From Sinorhizobium terangae (lineage in GTDB: Bacteria > Pseudomonadota > Alphaproteobacteria > Rhizobiales > Rhizobiaceae): 64,000 bases of DNA. How positions within the stretch are numbered: the stretch's first letter is position 1; the number at the start of each line of letters is the position of its first letter. The position numbers were made by a program, and so were the translations under genes. The notes under the pieces are model-generated. The model worked only from the letters and a program-made list of their open reading frames with translations, made no database searches and was not told the origin of the DNA. Shown here in pieces: positions 26,711 through 37,028 of this stretch. The stretch is from contig NZ_WITC01000121.1 in NCBI RefSeq assembly GCF_009601505.1, forward strand, positions 62,001 through 126,000. Reading direction: 5' to 3'.

Positions 26711-26762
26711 ACAATGCCTCTTTCCCCAATCCGCCCTTTCCGGGCGTTTTTATTGTTGGAAT

Positions 26763-26789
26763 GGAGGAGCGGGCGCGGCCCGCTCCTCC
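26763..26789 (-). other. 12-bp GC hairpin between aapJ and aapQ
   Basis: GGAGGAGCGGGC (26763-26774), a GCG loop and its exact complement (26778-26789) make a very stable stem 65 bases after the aapJ stop. On the transcribed strand it is followed by ATTCCAACAATAAAAA with no T-run, so mRNA 3'-end protection or partial attenuation is more likely than full termination. Confidence 0.8.
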
Positions 26790-26790
26790 T

Positions 26791-26847
26791 TTGCATCAAA
26801 GCGCTACAGCGTCCCTTGGGCGTCTGACAAGGCGCGCGACGCTGCAG
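26791..26847 (-). repeat. Intergenic palindromic repeat A, copy 1 (after aapJ)
   Basis: On the minus strand it reads CTGCAGCGTCGCGCGCC, then TTGTCAGACGCCCAAGGGAC and GCTGTAGCGCTTTGATGCAA. It aligns without gaps to the copy at 47421 and closely to the one at 36911-37000. It starts 8 bases after the aapJ stop. It looks like the short mosaic repeats dispersed in Sinorhizobium intergenic regions, from memory. Confidence 0.75.
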
Positions 26848-26854
26848 GTTACGA

Positions 26855-27880
26855 TCAGCGGATCGGCGGAGCGTATTGGATGCCGCCCTTGTTCCAGAGG
26901 GCATTCAGGCCGCGCTCGATCTTCAGCGGGCTGCCGGCGCCGATGTTGCGATCGAAGACTTCGCCGTAGTTGCCTACCGCCTTGATGATGTTGACCGCCC
27001 ATTCGTTGGTCAGGCCGAGGTCGGTGCCAATCTTGCTGTCGGCTTCGACGCCGAGGAAGCGCTGCACGTCAGGGTTCGTGGACTTCTTCATCTCTTCGAC
27101 GTTGGCCTGGGTGATGCCGAATTCTTCCGCCTGGATCAGCGCATAGTGAGTCCAGCTAACGATATCGAACCACTGATCGTCGCCCTGACGAACGGCCGGA
27201 GCGAGGGGTTCCTTGGAGATGATCTCCGGCAGGATCATGTGATCGTCTGGCTTCGACAGGGTGAGGCGCAGTGCATAAAGGCCCGACTGGTCCGTGGTGT
27301 AAACGTCGCAACGGCCTGCGTCATAGGCAGCGTTCACTTCCTCGAGCTTCTCGAAGACCACCGGATTGTACTGCAGGTTGTTCGACTTGAAGTAGTCGGC
27401 GAGGTTCAGTTCGGTCGTCGTACCGGTCTGCACGCAAACGGCAGCGCCGGACAGTTCGAGCGCGGACTTCACGTTGAGGCTCTTGCGAACCATGAAGCCC
27501 TGGCCGTCATAATAGTTGACCGGACGGAAGTTGAAGCCGAGTGCCGTATCCCGGTTGATGGACCAGGTCGTGTTGCGGGCCAGAAGGTCGACTTCACCGG
27601 ATTGCAGTGCCGGGAAGCGTTCCTTCGCGGAAAGTGGCGTATACTTCACCTTGCTGGCATCACCGAAGATGGCGGCAGCGATTGCCTTGCAGTAATCGAC
27701 GTCGAAACCAGTCCAGTTGCCGGAAGCGTCGGGGGCGGAGAAGCCGGCGAGACCGGTGTTCACGCCGCACTGGACAAAGCCCTTGGCCTTCACGTCATCA
27801 AGGGTCGCGGCCGATGCCGCATGTGCGCCAATACCCATGACAGCAGCGCCAACCAGAGCTGTCAGAATTCGTCTTGCCAT
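26855..27880 (-). CDS. aapJ: general L-amino-acid binding protein AapJ
   Basis: A 341-residue periplasmic solute-binding protein. The signal peptide (residues 1-24, MARRILTALVG...AHAASA) ends in AxA. The mature part starts TLDDVKAKGFVQCGVNTGLAGFSAPDASGNWTGFDVDYCKAIAAAI, the class-3 binding-protein signature, and continues with RFPALQSGEVDLLARNTTWS. ATG 27880 follows GGTTCAAAAA with a weak AAAAGG; the upstream in-frame ATG at 28120 would destroy the signal peptide. It is the first gene of aapJQMP and diverges from metC. Confidence 0.96.
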   Translation of the reverse strand: MARRILTALVGAAVMGIGAHAASAATLDDVKAKGFVQCGVNTGLAGFSAPDASGNWTGFDVDYCKAIAAAIFGDASKVKYTPLSAKERFPALQSGEVDLLARNTTWSINRDTALGFNFRPVNYYDGQGFMVRKSLNVKSALELSGAAVCVQTGTTTELNLADYFKSNNLQYNPVVFEKLEEVNAAYDAGRCDVYTTDQSGLYALRLTLSKPDDHMILPEIISKEPLAPAVRQGDDQWFDIVSWTHYALIQAEEFGITQANVEEMKKSTNPDVQRFLGVEADSKIGTDLGLTNEWAVNIIKAVGNYGEVFDRNIGAGSPLKIERGLNALWNKGGIQYAPPIR

Positions 27881-28216
27881 TTTTTGAACCTTTTCGGTTG
27901 TTGTTTGTTCCCGTCTGCACAAGCGCGCTCCGTAGGCGCGTGCAGCCTCCGCCACCCTCCTGGCGTGAGTGCAATCTATCTCATGCTCAAAATCCATAAG
28001 GGTCAAGAGATGTTGCCGATTTTCTGATTTTGCATGTGAAAAACCCGAATTTCGCCAGAAGTTTAGGCAGTTTCTTCCCGGAAATCGGTTTCTTTGAACA
28101 AAAAACGGCCAGTTCGGCATTTTGCACGAGAGCTCGTCACTTCATCCAATTTTCCCTTGACCCGGCGGGTGCCGCGTTCGATGAGTTGGCGTCGAATCTA
28201 AACAGCGGATTTTTCA
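27881..28216. other. Divergent aapJ/metC control region
   Basis: These 336 bases hold no gene. On the minus strand TTGACC (28006-28001), a 17-base spacer and TGAGAT (27983-27978) form the best promoter for aapJ, about 100 bases before its start. On the plus strand TTGACC (28157-28162) could be the -35 of metC but its -10 is poor. The middle is unusually AT-rich. I find no TGGCAC-N5-TTGC sigma-54 site even though Aap is under nitrogen control in rhizobia. Confidence 0.5.
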
Positions 28217-29407
28217 ATGGCAGACAAGATCAGCGCGCTCAAGGAGACCGGCATCAACACCCGTCTGGCGCACACTGGCAACAATCCCTCGGATTTCCAC
28301 GGCTTCGTCAATCCGCCGGTGGTGCATGCTTCCACCGTGCTGTTTCCCAATGCCAGGACCATGGAAAGCCGCGCGCAGAAATATACCTACGGAACGCGCG
28401 GCACGCCGACCACGGATGCACTCTGCGAGGCGATCAATGAGCTCGAGGGCGCTGCCGGAACTATACTCGTGCCTTCGGGCCTGGCGGCGGTTACGGTGCC
28501 ATTCCTGACTTATCTGTCGGCTGGGGACCACGCGCTCGTCGTTGATTCGGTCTATTTCCCGACACGGCATTTCTGCGACACGATGCTGAAGCGCCTCGGC
28601 GTCACCGTCGAATACTACGATCCGATGATCGGTGCCGGCATTGAAAGCCTGATCCGGCCGAACACGCGACTGGTGCATACAGAAGCGCCGGGCTCGAATA
28701 CATTCGAAATGCAGGACATTCGTGCAATTGCGGCCGCGGCACACCGCCACGGTTGCGTCGTGACGATGGACAATACCTGGGCGACGCCGGTTTATTTCCG
28801 CCCGCTCGATCACGACGTCGACGTCTCGATCCATGCAGCCACAAAATATCCGTCGGGCCATTCCGATGTGTTGTTCGGCACCGTGTCTGCCAACGTCACC
28901 CACTGGCCGGCTCTCAGCGAGGCGATGGTCACGCTCGGCGTCTGCGTGTCGCCGGACGACAGCTACCAGATCCTCCGGGGACTGCGCACGATGGGGATTC
29001 GTCTGGAGCGTCATCAGGCGAGTGCGCTGGCGATCGCCGAATGGCTGGAGAGCCGCGACGAGGTTGCACGCGTCTTGCATCCGGCACTGCCGAGCTTTCC
29101 GGGATACGAGCTCTGGAAGCGCGACTTCGGCGGCGCGAGCGGGATTTTCTCCTTCGTGCTGAAGGCCGACAGTTCCGAAATGTTCAGGACCAAGGCGCAC
29201 GCCTTCCTGGATGCGCTCTCGCTGTTCGGTCTTGGCTATTCCTGGGGTGGCTTTGAAAGCCTCGCCGTCCACGTCAACCTGTCCGACCGCAAGGTGGCAA
29301 AGGCCCCGTCGGAGGGGCCGGTTATCCGATTGCAGATCGGGCTGGAAGACGTTCCGGATATCCGTCGCGACCTCGAAGCAGGCTTCGCCGCCGCCAACGC
29401 GGTCTGA
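28217..29407 (+). CDS. metC: cystathionine beta-lyase MetC
   Basis: A 396-residue PLP enzyme of the Cys/Met metabolism family that cleaves cystathionine to homocysteine, pyruvate and ammonia. Landmarks: FVNPPVVHASTVLFPNA, the YGTRGTPT segment, EAPGSNTFEMQDI, the aspartate-bearing TMDNTWATPVYFRPLDHD and the PLP lysine in SIHAATKYPSGHSDVLFG. The MetC subgroup is supported by YSWGGFESLAVH near the C-terminus. It ends 4 bases before the convergent monooxygenase gene. The C-S lyase activity of relatives on other substrates cannot be excluded. Confidence 0.92.
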   Translation: MADKISALKETGINTRLAHTGNNPSDFHGFVNPPVVHASTVLFPNARTMESRAQKYTYGTRGTPTTDALCEAINELEGAAGTILVPSGLAAVTVPFLTYLSAGDHALVVDSVYFPTRHFCDTMLKRLGVTVEYYDPMIGAGIESLIRPNTRLVHTEAPGSNTFEMQDIRAIAAAAHRHGCVVTMDNTWATPVYFRPLDHDVDVSIHAATKYPSGHSDVLFGTVSANVTHWPALSEAMVTLGVCVSPDDSYQILRGLRTMGIRLERHQASALAIAEWLESRDEVARVLHPALPSFPGYELWKRDFGGASGIFSFVLKADSSEMFRTKAHAFLDALSLFGLGYSWGGFESLAVHVNLSDRKVAKAPSEGPVIRLQIGLEDVPDIRRDLEAGFAAANAV

Positions 29408-29410
29408 CGC

Positions 29411-30583
29411 TTACTGCCCCGGAACGCCGTAGCCGTAAAGCCAGTCGAGGTCGGCGGCAAGCGATTCGGAACCCTTAAGCGCGAGCACCAGATCACGCCC
29501 GAGACGGATTGGCCCCCGGGCGTGATAAGCAAAGCGGTTGAACGCGGCCCGCTTTCGTACGCGATCGATCCGCGACCTTCGCGCACGATCATAACTGGCA
29601 AATGCGGACGGGACATCCTGGCTTTCGGCGAGGCAGTGCGCGAGCTCCCGGGCATCCTCGATCGCCATCGCAGCGCCCTGAGCCGCAAATGGCGTCATCG
29701 CATGGGCTGCGTCGCCGATTAGGATGGTTCTCGTCCCGTCGTGCCATGCACCGTCCCCGACGGTGCACAAGGGCCAGTAGGTCGTTGCGGTGGCGTTCGT
29801 GAGCAGCATGCGCAGCTTGGGGTGCCAGCCGTCCAAGGCTGTTGCAAGCTCACGCCGCCTCTCCTCGGAGTCCTTGCCGACCCACACGCTTTCGCCGGCC
29901 TTGCCGCCGACGATCGCCACAAGGTTGAAGCTGCCGACTTCCTTGATCGGGTAGGCGACAAGATGCGCATTCGAGCCGAGAAAGGCCGTGACACGGTCCT
30001 CCGACAGGAGGGGGACTGCCTCGGAGCGCGGCACCATCAGCCGCCAGGCGATGTTGCCCGAGAACTGTACGGGGCCCACACCCGGGATGGATGTTCTTGT
30101 CCGTGACCAGATACCATCCGCGCCGACGATTACGGACGGGCGTCGTGCCATCGCGCGATCGATTGCCGCTTCCGGGTCGCTCTCGATCCGGAATCCAAGG
30201 TGAATGCGGCAGCGTGGTTCGGCTGCCACCGCATCCAATAGGATCTTTTGCAGGCTGGCGCGGTGCAGAACACCGTAGGGAGCCGCCCAACGGTTGCGGG
30301 CGAAGGAACCAGCAGGGACGCTTGCGAGTGCGCGCAGTGAACGGCCATCGAGAAGTGCCACCGACTCCGGCTCGCTCCAGATAGCTTCAAGGGCGGGGAG
30401 CAGACCGAGTTCGATCAGGATGCGTGACGCGTTCGGCGACAATTGCAGGCCGGCGCCGACCTCCTTCAAGGAGTCTGCCTGTTCGAATATTTCCGCCTCG
30501 AAACCCTGGCGGGCCAGACAGAGAGCCGTCGTCAGGCCGGCAATACCGGCGCCGACAATCGCGACCGGACCAGCGTCGTGCAT
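29411..30583 (-). CDS. FAD-dependent monooxygenase (aromatic hydroxylase class)
   Basis: A 390-residue class-A flavoprotein hydroxylase. The N-terminal Rossmann motif VAIVGAGIAGLTTALCLARQGF binds ADP of FAD, VGADGIWSRTRT is the DG motif and ILIGDAAHAMTPFAAQGAAMAIEDA is the GD motif that also contacts FAD. The fold resembles salicylate and 3-hydroxybenzoate hydroxylases, but rhizobial relatives next to the zinc-finger gene are generally of unknown substrate; a ubiquinone-biosynthesis hydroxylase is a weaker alternative. It begins 28 bases after the zinc-finger gene, on the same strand. Confidence 0.85.
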   Translation of the reverse strand: MHDAGPVAIVGAGIAGLTTALCLARQGFEAEIFEQADSLKEVGAGLQLSPNASRILIELGLLPALEAIWSEPESVALLDGRSLRALASVPAGSFARNRWAAPYGVLHRASLQKILLDAVAAEPRCRIHLGFRIESDPEAAIDRAMARRPSVIVGADGIWSRTRTSIPGVGPVQFSGNIAWRLMVPRSEAVPLLSEDRVTAFLGSNAHLVAYPIKEVGSFNLVAIVGGKAGESVWVGKDSEERRRELATALDGWHPKLRMLLTNATATTYWPLCTVGDGAWHDGTRTILIGDAAHAMTPFAAQGAAMAIEDARELAHCLAESQDVPSAFASYDRARRSRIDRVRKRAAFNRFAYHARGPIRLGRDLVLALKGSESLAADLDWLYGYGVPGQ

Positions 30584-30611
30584 CGATCTCGTACCGGCGA
30601 ACTGCGACGAC

Positions 30612-30857
30612 TTAAGCCGCCTTGCTGGTGAAAAGGCATCCCGAAGGATTAGTCTCCGTTGCCTTCAGCGAAGGATTGTAGCGATAGAGCGTCGAGCAAT
30701 AGGAGCAGACCTTCTCGTTGTCGTCACCCATATCGATGAAGATGTGGGGGTGGTCGAAGGGCACGGATGCGCCCGTGCACATGAATTCCTTGACGCCGAT
30801 TTCGATCGCCTGGTGTCCGCCGTCATTCTGAAAATGGGGGATGCTGTGGCCGGCCAT
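30612..30857 (-). CDS. small zinc-finger (CHCC, NDUFS6-like) protein
   Basis: An 81-residue protein with the zf-CHCC pattern DHPHIFIDMGDDNEKVCSYCSTLYRY: one His and two Cys, with further His and Cys residues upstream (HSIPHFQND, EFMC). This is the fold of mitochondrial complex I subunit NDUFS6 and its small alphaproteobacterial relatives, which bind Zn. ATG 30857 (MAGHSIP) is preferred to the ATG at 30878. It is probably cotranscribed with the FAD monooxygenase and divergent from the hydrolase. Function in bacteria is unknown, perhaps complex I assembly. Confidence 0.82.
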   Translation of the reverse strand: MAGHSIPHFQNDGGHQAIEIGVKEFMCTGASVPFDHPHIFIDMGDDNEKVCSYCSTLYRYNPSLKATETNPSGCLFTSKAA

Positions 30858-31032
30858 GTCATGCTCCGATGAATGCAAGTCTTACAAATTTGGCGGCACC
30901 ATAGTGAGCTTTGCCGCAAATGTGTAGCGGCAAACATGCCGCGCCTGTGGGTTTTTGGAGGGCCGGGGGTTTCAAGCGGCGGCGTTACAACCTAGTTTGC
31001 GCCGAAAGCAGAATGCCCTTCAGGAATGAAAC

Positions 31033-31818
31033 ATGGATCTGAACCCGCCGCCGTTTTCGCGTTTCGTACATGACGGAATGGAAATCGCCTTTTTCGACGA
31101 AGGCGACCCGTCGGGAGATCCCATCCTCCTCGTCCACGGCTTCGCTTCGAGCGCCAATGTCAACTGGGTGTATCCGGGCTGGCTTAAGACACTGGGCGAC
31201 GCCGGCTACCGCGTTATCGCGCTGGACAATCGCGGCCATGGAAAGAGCAGCAAGCCGCACGACCCTTCGCTCTATCATCCGCAACAGATGGCAGGGGATG
31301 CTGCGGCACTTCTTCTGCATCTCGGGATCGGCGAAGCGCATGTCATGGGTTATTCCATGGGCGCGCGCATTTCCGCGTTCCTGGCTTTAGAGCATCCGGA
31401 TCGCGTACGCTCGCTTATCTTTGGCGGCCTCGGAATAGGCATGGTTAGCGGGGTCGGAGACTGGGACCCGATCGCCGACGCGCTGCTTGCGCCCTCGCTG
31501 GAGAGCGTGACGCATCCGCGCGGCCGGATGTTTCGTGCTTTCGCCGATCAGACCAAGAGCGACCGCCAGGCGCTCGCGGCTTGCATTTCCACGTCGCGCG
31601 ATCTTCTGTCGCCCGAAGATATGGCCCGCATCGAAGTGCCGGTACTGATCGGGGTCGGAACGAAGGACGAGATTGCCGGATCGGCGCAGGAACTTGCGGC
31701 CCTTATGCCGCGGGCTAAGGCGCTCGACATTCCGGGGCGCGACCATATGCTGGCGGTCGGCGACCGGGTGTTCAAGAAGGCCGTGCTCGAGTTCCTTGGC
31801 GAGGTGGGGCGAGCGTAA
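31033..31818 (+). CDS. alpha/beta hydrolase
   Basis: A 261-residue alpha/beta-fold hydrolase with a complete triad: the nucleophile elbow GYSMGA (Ser108), the acid in GTKDEIAG and the histidine in PGRDHMLAVGD near residue 240. The oxyanion segment is LLVHGFASSANVNW and VIALDNRGHGKSSKP follows. Substrate unknown; the family includes esterases, haloperoxidases and C-C hydrolases. It is monocistronic, between the zinc-finger gene and cysE. Confidence 0.88.
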   Translation: MDLNPPPFSRFVHDGMEIAFFDEGDPSGDPILLVHGFASSANVNWVYPGWLKTLGDAGYRVIALDNRGHGKSSKPHDPSLYHPQQMAGDAAALLLHLGIGEAHVMGYSMGARISAFLALEHPDRVRSLIFGGLGIGMVSGVGDWDPIADALLAPSLESVTHPRGRMFRAFADQTKSDRQALAACISTSRDLLSPEDMARIEVPVLIGVGTKDEIAGSAQELAALMPRAKALDIPGRDHMLAVGDRVFKKAVLEFLGEVGRA

Positions 31819-31919
31819 GGGCGTTCTACGACCCGTGGCTGAAATAGGGTGCACCCATTTATGTCGGCGGGAAATTAACCTATATTCGCACCATTGATCG
31901 AACATGAAGGAGAGCGACT

Positions 31920-32738
31920 ATGGTCGCCAAGACAGAACTGCGCCATGCGGAAGCGTTCGACCCGATCTGGGACAGCCTGCGAGAGGAAGCGCGCCTGGCT
32001 GCCGAGCGGGATCCGATGTTGGCAGCGTTCTTGTATTCGACCGTCGTCAACCAGCACTCCCTCGAAGAGGCTGTGATTTACCGGATTTGCGAACGGCTGG
32101 ATCATCCGGACCTGCAGGCAAACCTGCTCCACCAGACCTTTTCCGAAATGCTTGAGGACTGGCCCGAATGGGGCACGATCCTTCGCGTCGATATCCAGGC
32201 GGTCTATGATCGCGATCCGGCGTGCACGCGGTTCATCGAGCCGGTGCTCTATTTCAAGGGGTTCCACGCCATCCAGACGCATCGCCTTGCCCACTGGCTG
32301 TGGAAGCGCGGACGGAAGGACTTCGCTCTGTATCTGCAGAGCCGCTCTTCGAGCGTCTATCAGACCGACATCAATCCTGCCGCCCGGATCGGGCGCGGCA
32401 TCTTCCTGGATCATGCGACGGGGCTGGTGGTCGGCGAGACGGCCACCATCGGTGACAACGTATCGATCCTGCATGGCGTGACACTTGGCGGCACCGGCAA
32501 GGAGGGCAGCGATCGTCATCCGAAGATCGGTGACGGCGTGTTGATCGGCGCAGGCGCAAAGATACTTGGCAACATCCACATCGGGCATTGCTCGCGCGTT
32601 GCGGCTGGTTCAGTCGTGCTGAAGCCGGTCCCCCCCAAGACGACGGTGGCGGGCGTTCCGGCAAAGGTCGTGGGGGAGGCCGGATGTTCCGAGCCGTCGC
32701 GCCAGATGGACCAGATCCTGGCCACTTTCGACATCTGA
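31920..32738 (+). CDS. cysE: serine O-acetyltransferase CysE
   Basis: A 272-residue enzyme making O-acetylserine, the committed precursor of cysteine. The N-terminal helical domain (residues 1-140) includes FHAIQTHRLAHWLWKRGRKDFALYLQ, and the C-terminal left-handed beta helix contains the active-site DHATGLVVGETATIGDNVSILHGVTLGGTGKEGSDRHP and hexapeptide repeats. The C-terminal tail is where cysteine feedback acts in E. coli. ATG 31920 follows GAAGGAGAG. Functionally linked to cysI and metC elsewhere in the window. Confidence 0.96.
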   Translation: MVAKTELRHAEAFDPIWDSLREEARLAAERDPMLAAFLYSTVVNQHSLEEAVIYRICERLDHPDLQANLLHQTFSEMLEDWPEWGTILRVDIQAVYDRDPACTRFIEPVLYFKGFHAIQTHRLAHWLWKRGRKDFALYLQSRSSSVYQTDINPAARIGRGIFLDHATGLVVGETATIGDNVSILHGVTLGGTGKEGSDRHPKIGDGVLIGAGAKILGNIHIGHCSRVAAGSVVLKPVPPKTTVAGVPAKVVGEAGCSEPSRQMDQILATFDI

Positions 32739-32754
32739 CCGGGTGCGAGTCTAA

Positions 32755-32786
32755 CGAGGCGCGAACGCCGGTGCGGCCGCGCCTCG
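32755..32786 (+). terminator. Possible hairpin after cysE
   Basis: CGAGGCGCG (32755-32763) pairs perfectly with CGCGCCTCG (32778-32786) across a 14-base loop, 16 bases after the cysE stop. The tail is CAAGTG with no T-run, so termination is not certain. Confidence 0.45.
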
Positions 32787-32958
32787 CAAGTGCGGCATTC
32801 GGCGCGACCAGTTTGTGCCTTGCAGAAAATTGGACGAAAATTCAAAACGATAAGCGTCTTCTCAAATCTGGAGGGACCCCCGGCGCTTCAAGTGGGTTTA
32901 CACTTGGCAATTCCGCATGCGAGAAGCGCCGCAAATCAAACATCTACGGAGAGAAGAT

Positions 32959-33162
32959 TTGAAGCCCGAAGAGATCCGAAAGCTTGAAGCCTACTTCAAG
33001 CGCACCTTCAACCAGTCGATGGTCGTCAAGGCGCGGCCGAAGAAGGACGAGTCTGCTGAGGTCTATCTCGGCGACGAATTTCTCGGTGTCGTTTTCCGCG
33101 ACGAAGAGGATGGAGAGCTTTCGTACAATTTCTCGATGGCAATTCTCGACATCGATCTCTAA
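32959..33162 (+). CDS. DUF3126 family protein with TTG start
   Basis: A 67-residue acidic/basic protein (LKPEEIRKLEAYFKRTFNQ... YLGDEFLGVVFRDEEDGELSYNFSMAILDIDL), the DUF3126 family of Rhizobiales and relatives, with no known function. The start is chosen as TTG 32959, because GGAG at 32948-32951 sits 7 bases before it and the family typically begins at KPEEIRKLEAYF; the ATG at 32917 would add 14 residues without a good ribosome site. It ends at a strong terminator, so it forms its own transcript. Confidence 0.82.
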   Translation: MKPEEIRKLEAYFKRTFNQSMVVKARPKKDESAEVYLGDEFLGVVFRDEEDGELSYNFSMAILDIDL

Positions 33163-33188
33163 GATCAAGATCTTTCGTCGATCTTGCG

Positions 33189-33219
33189 ACCCGGTTCTGA
33201 GCGATCAGGCCGGGTTTTT
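33189..33219 (+). terminator. Terminator after DUF3126 gene
   Basis: ACCCGG (33189-33194) pairs with CCGGGT (33210-33215), with an inner CTGA-GCGA-TCAG stem, followed by a TTTTT run. It lies 27 bases after the stop. Confidence 0.85.
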
Positions 33220-33290
33220 CATTAAAAGTCATATTTATTTCGTCTGCGCGAAAAAATTTTGCCGTTTAGCCGCGGATTTTCATCAAGTCG

Positions 33291-33355
33291 TTGCAAGAAC
33301 AGTGTTTTATTGCAACGCACACAAAACTTGACTTTTTGTGCGCCGCACATAAACT
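33291..33355 (+). promoter_or_regulatory. Phasin promoter region with TTGCAA repeats
   Basis: Two TTGCAA boxes (33291-33296 and 33310-33315) precede TTGACT (33328-33333), which can serve as a -35; an AT-rich CATAAAC follows after about 14-16 bases. A TGTGCG-C-CGCACA palindrome (33338-33350) lies between. TGC-rich palindromes recall PhaR-type control of phasin genes in other alphaproteobacteria; the match is only suggestive. Confidence 0.4.
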
Positions 33356-33392
33356 GCCTACCTGTTAAGCCGTCTAAAGGAGACACCCCTCG

Positions 33393-33746
33393 ATGTTTAA
33401 CTTCGACGATGCCAACAAGAAAAGCAAAGAAGCCATTGATGTCGCGGTCAAAAGCTATTCGGCCCTGACCAAGGGCTTTCAGGCCATTGCCACGGAAGCA
33501 GCGGACTATTCGAAGAAGTCCTTCGAAGACGGAATGGCGCATTTCGAAAAGCTCACCAATGCCAAGAGCGTTGAAGCGGCGTTCGAACTGCAAACCAATT
33601 ATCTGAAGGCGAGCTACGAAGGCTTTGTGGCCGAGGCGACGAAGATCGGCGAGATGTATGCCGATCTCGCCAAGGACGCTTACAAGCCCTACGAAGTGCC
33701 GGTTGCCAAGGCGACCGCAGCAGCCAAGTCTGCCGCCGCGGCCTGA
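33393..33746 (+). CDS. phasin (PHA granule-associated protein)
   Basis: A 117-residue phasin-domain protein, the amphipathic helical coat of polyhydroxybutyrate granules. It shows the helical core FDDANKKSKEAIDVAVKSYSALTKGFQAIATEAADYSKKSFEDGM and the FELQTNYLKASYEGFVAEATKIGEMYADLAKDAYKP block, ending in an alanine-rich tail. The ATG at 33393 follows AAAGGAGACACCCCTCG. It is flanked by its own promoter region and a strong terminator, so is likely highly expressed on its own. Confidence 0.93.
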   Translation: MFNFDDANKKSKEAIDVAVKSYSALTKGFQAIATEAADYSKKSFEDGMAHFEKLTNAKSVEAAFELQTNYLKASYEGFVAEATKIGEMYADLAKDAYKPYEVPVAKATAAAKSAAAA

Positions 33747-33766
33747 CGACAAGGACCATCGCCATC

Positions 33767-33812
33767 GCAAGAGGGCCGGTCGCGGTTGCCGCGGCCGGCC
33801 CTCTTGCTTTCG
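33767..33812 (+). terminator. Terminator after phasin gene
   Basis: GCAAGAGGGCCGG (33767-33779) and its exact complement (33795-33807) make a 13-bp stem, followed by TTTCG. It is 20 bases after the phasin stop. Confidence 0.85.
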
Positions 33813-33983
33813 AAATACTGCTCGTTGTGACCGAAGAAAGTTGATCAATCTTGTGCTTCACCGTGCGAATATGATTGCAGTGCGTTGGTTCGGCCTTAAA
33901 ATTCAGAAACGAACCATTAGATAAGGACGAGCATGCCGCAGCCACGTTCGTTGGAAGCGCAGCTGTACAAGGAATGAACAAGA

Positions 33984-34337
33984 ATGATCGCCATCCCGGT
34001 CCGGATGCAGCAGGGAAGCGAAGGAGACGGAGGCGGCCCCAGTCGTGGCACCTCCGTTATCACGCGAACCAAGCCGAAGACCAAGAAGCCGAGTTTGTAT
34101 CGCGTTCTGCTTTTGAATGACGACTACACGCCGATGGAATTCGTCATCCATATTCTGGAGCGTTTCTTCCAGAAGGATCGGGAAGAAGCGACCCGCATCA
34201 TGCTCCACGTCCACAATCACGGCGTGGGAGAGTGCGGCGTCTTCACCTACGAGGTCGCCGAAACCAAGGTGACGCAGGTGATGGATTTCGCCAGGCAGCA
34301 CCAGCATCCGTTGCAATGCGTCATGGAAAAGAAATGA
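33984..34337 (+). CDS. clpS: Clp protease adaptor ClpS
   Basis: A 117-residue adaptor that hands N-degron substrates to ClpA. The ClpS core is clear: [61 protein letters not shown], including the [10 protein letters not shown] substrate pocket and the HxHxxG segment. A Gly-rich N-terminal extension (about 35 residues) lies before it, as in other alphaproteobacterial ClpS. It starts 9 bases before clpA ends up: the clpS stop is 9 bases upstream of clpA, so the two are one operon. Confidence 0.96.
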   Translation: MIAIPVRMQQGSEGDGGGPSRGTSVITRTKPKTKKPSLYRVLLLNDDYTPMEFVIHILERFFQKDREEATRIMLHVHNHGVGECGVFTYEVAETKVTQVMDFARQHQHPLQCVMEKK

Positions 34338-34346
34338 GGAACTAAC

Positions 34347-36854
<2,508 letters not shown>

Positions 36855-36873
36855 AGCGATCGCTATCGAATCT

Positions 36874-36906
36874 GACGGTGCCGGGTGGGCTTCACCCGGC
36901 ACCGTC
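36874..36906 (+). terminator. Terminator after clpA
   Basis: GACGGTGCCGGGTG (36874-36887) and its exact complement (36893-36906) with a 5-base loop form a 14-bp stem, followed by ATGTTT. It is 19 bases after the clpA stop. Confidence 0.75.
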
Positions 36907-36910
36907 ATGT

Positions 36911-37000
36911 TTAGGCATGCTTGCCTAAGCCGGTAAGGAAACGTGCAGTAATTCAAAGTGCTACGGCCTTGTGCGTCCGAATGGACGCACGGCGCTGTAG
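36911..37000 (-). repeat. Intergenic palindromic repeat A, copy 2 (clpA/azlC)
   Basis: In the minus direction, CTACAGCGCCGTGCGTCC leads to GGACGCACAAGGCCGTAGCAC and TTTGAATTACTGCACG; the GCGTCC/GGACGC arms form a hairpin (36972-36997). A separate TTAGGCA-TGCT-TGCCTAA palindrome (36911-36928) forms the outer end. Same family as 26791 and 47421, with a 4-base deletion near the second arm. Confidence 0.75.
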
Positions 37001-37028
37001 ATGAGTAAGCGTCGCATGCAGGGTGTTC

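Noticed and set aside
26731-26750. CGCCC-TTTC-CGGGCG stem followed by TTTTTA, looking like a plus-strand terminator
   Set aside because: No plus-strand gene reads into it; it is the leader of the minus-strand aapQ, so it would be only a hairpin in that RNA.
27881-28216. Sigma-54 promoter for aap in the divergent region
   Set aside because: I looked for TGGCAC-N5-TTGC on both strands and found only weak partial matches, such as TGGCG followed by AT-rich sequence; a sigma-70-type site fits better.
28217-28250. S-adenosylmethionine riboswitch upstream of metC
   Set aside because: No SAM-II-like pseudoknot pattern is visible in the 336-base leader; only AT-rich DNA and a weak -35 box.
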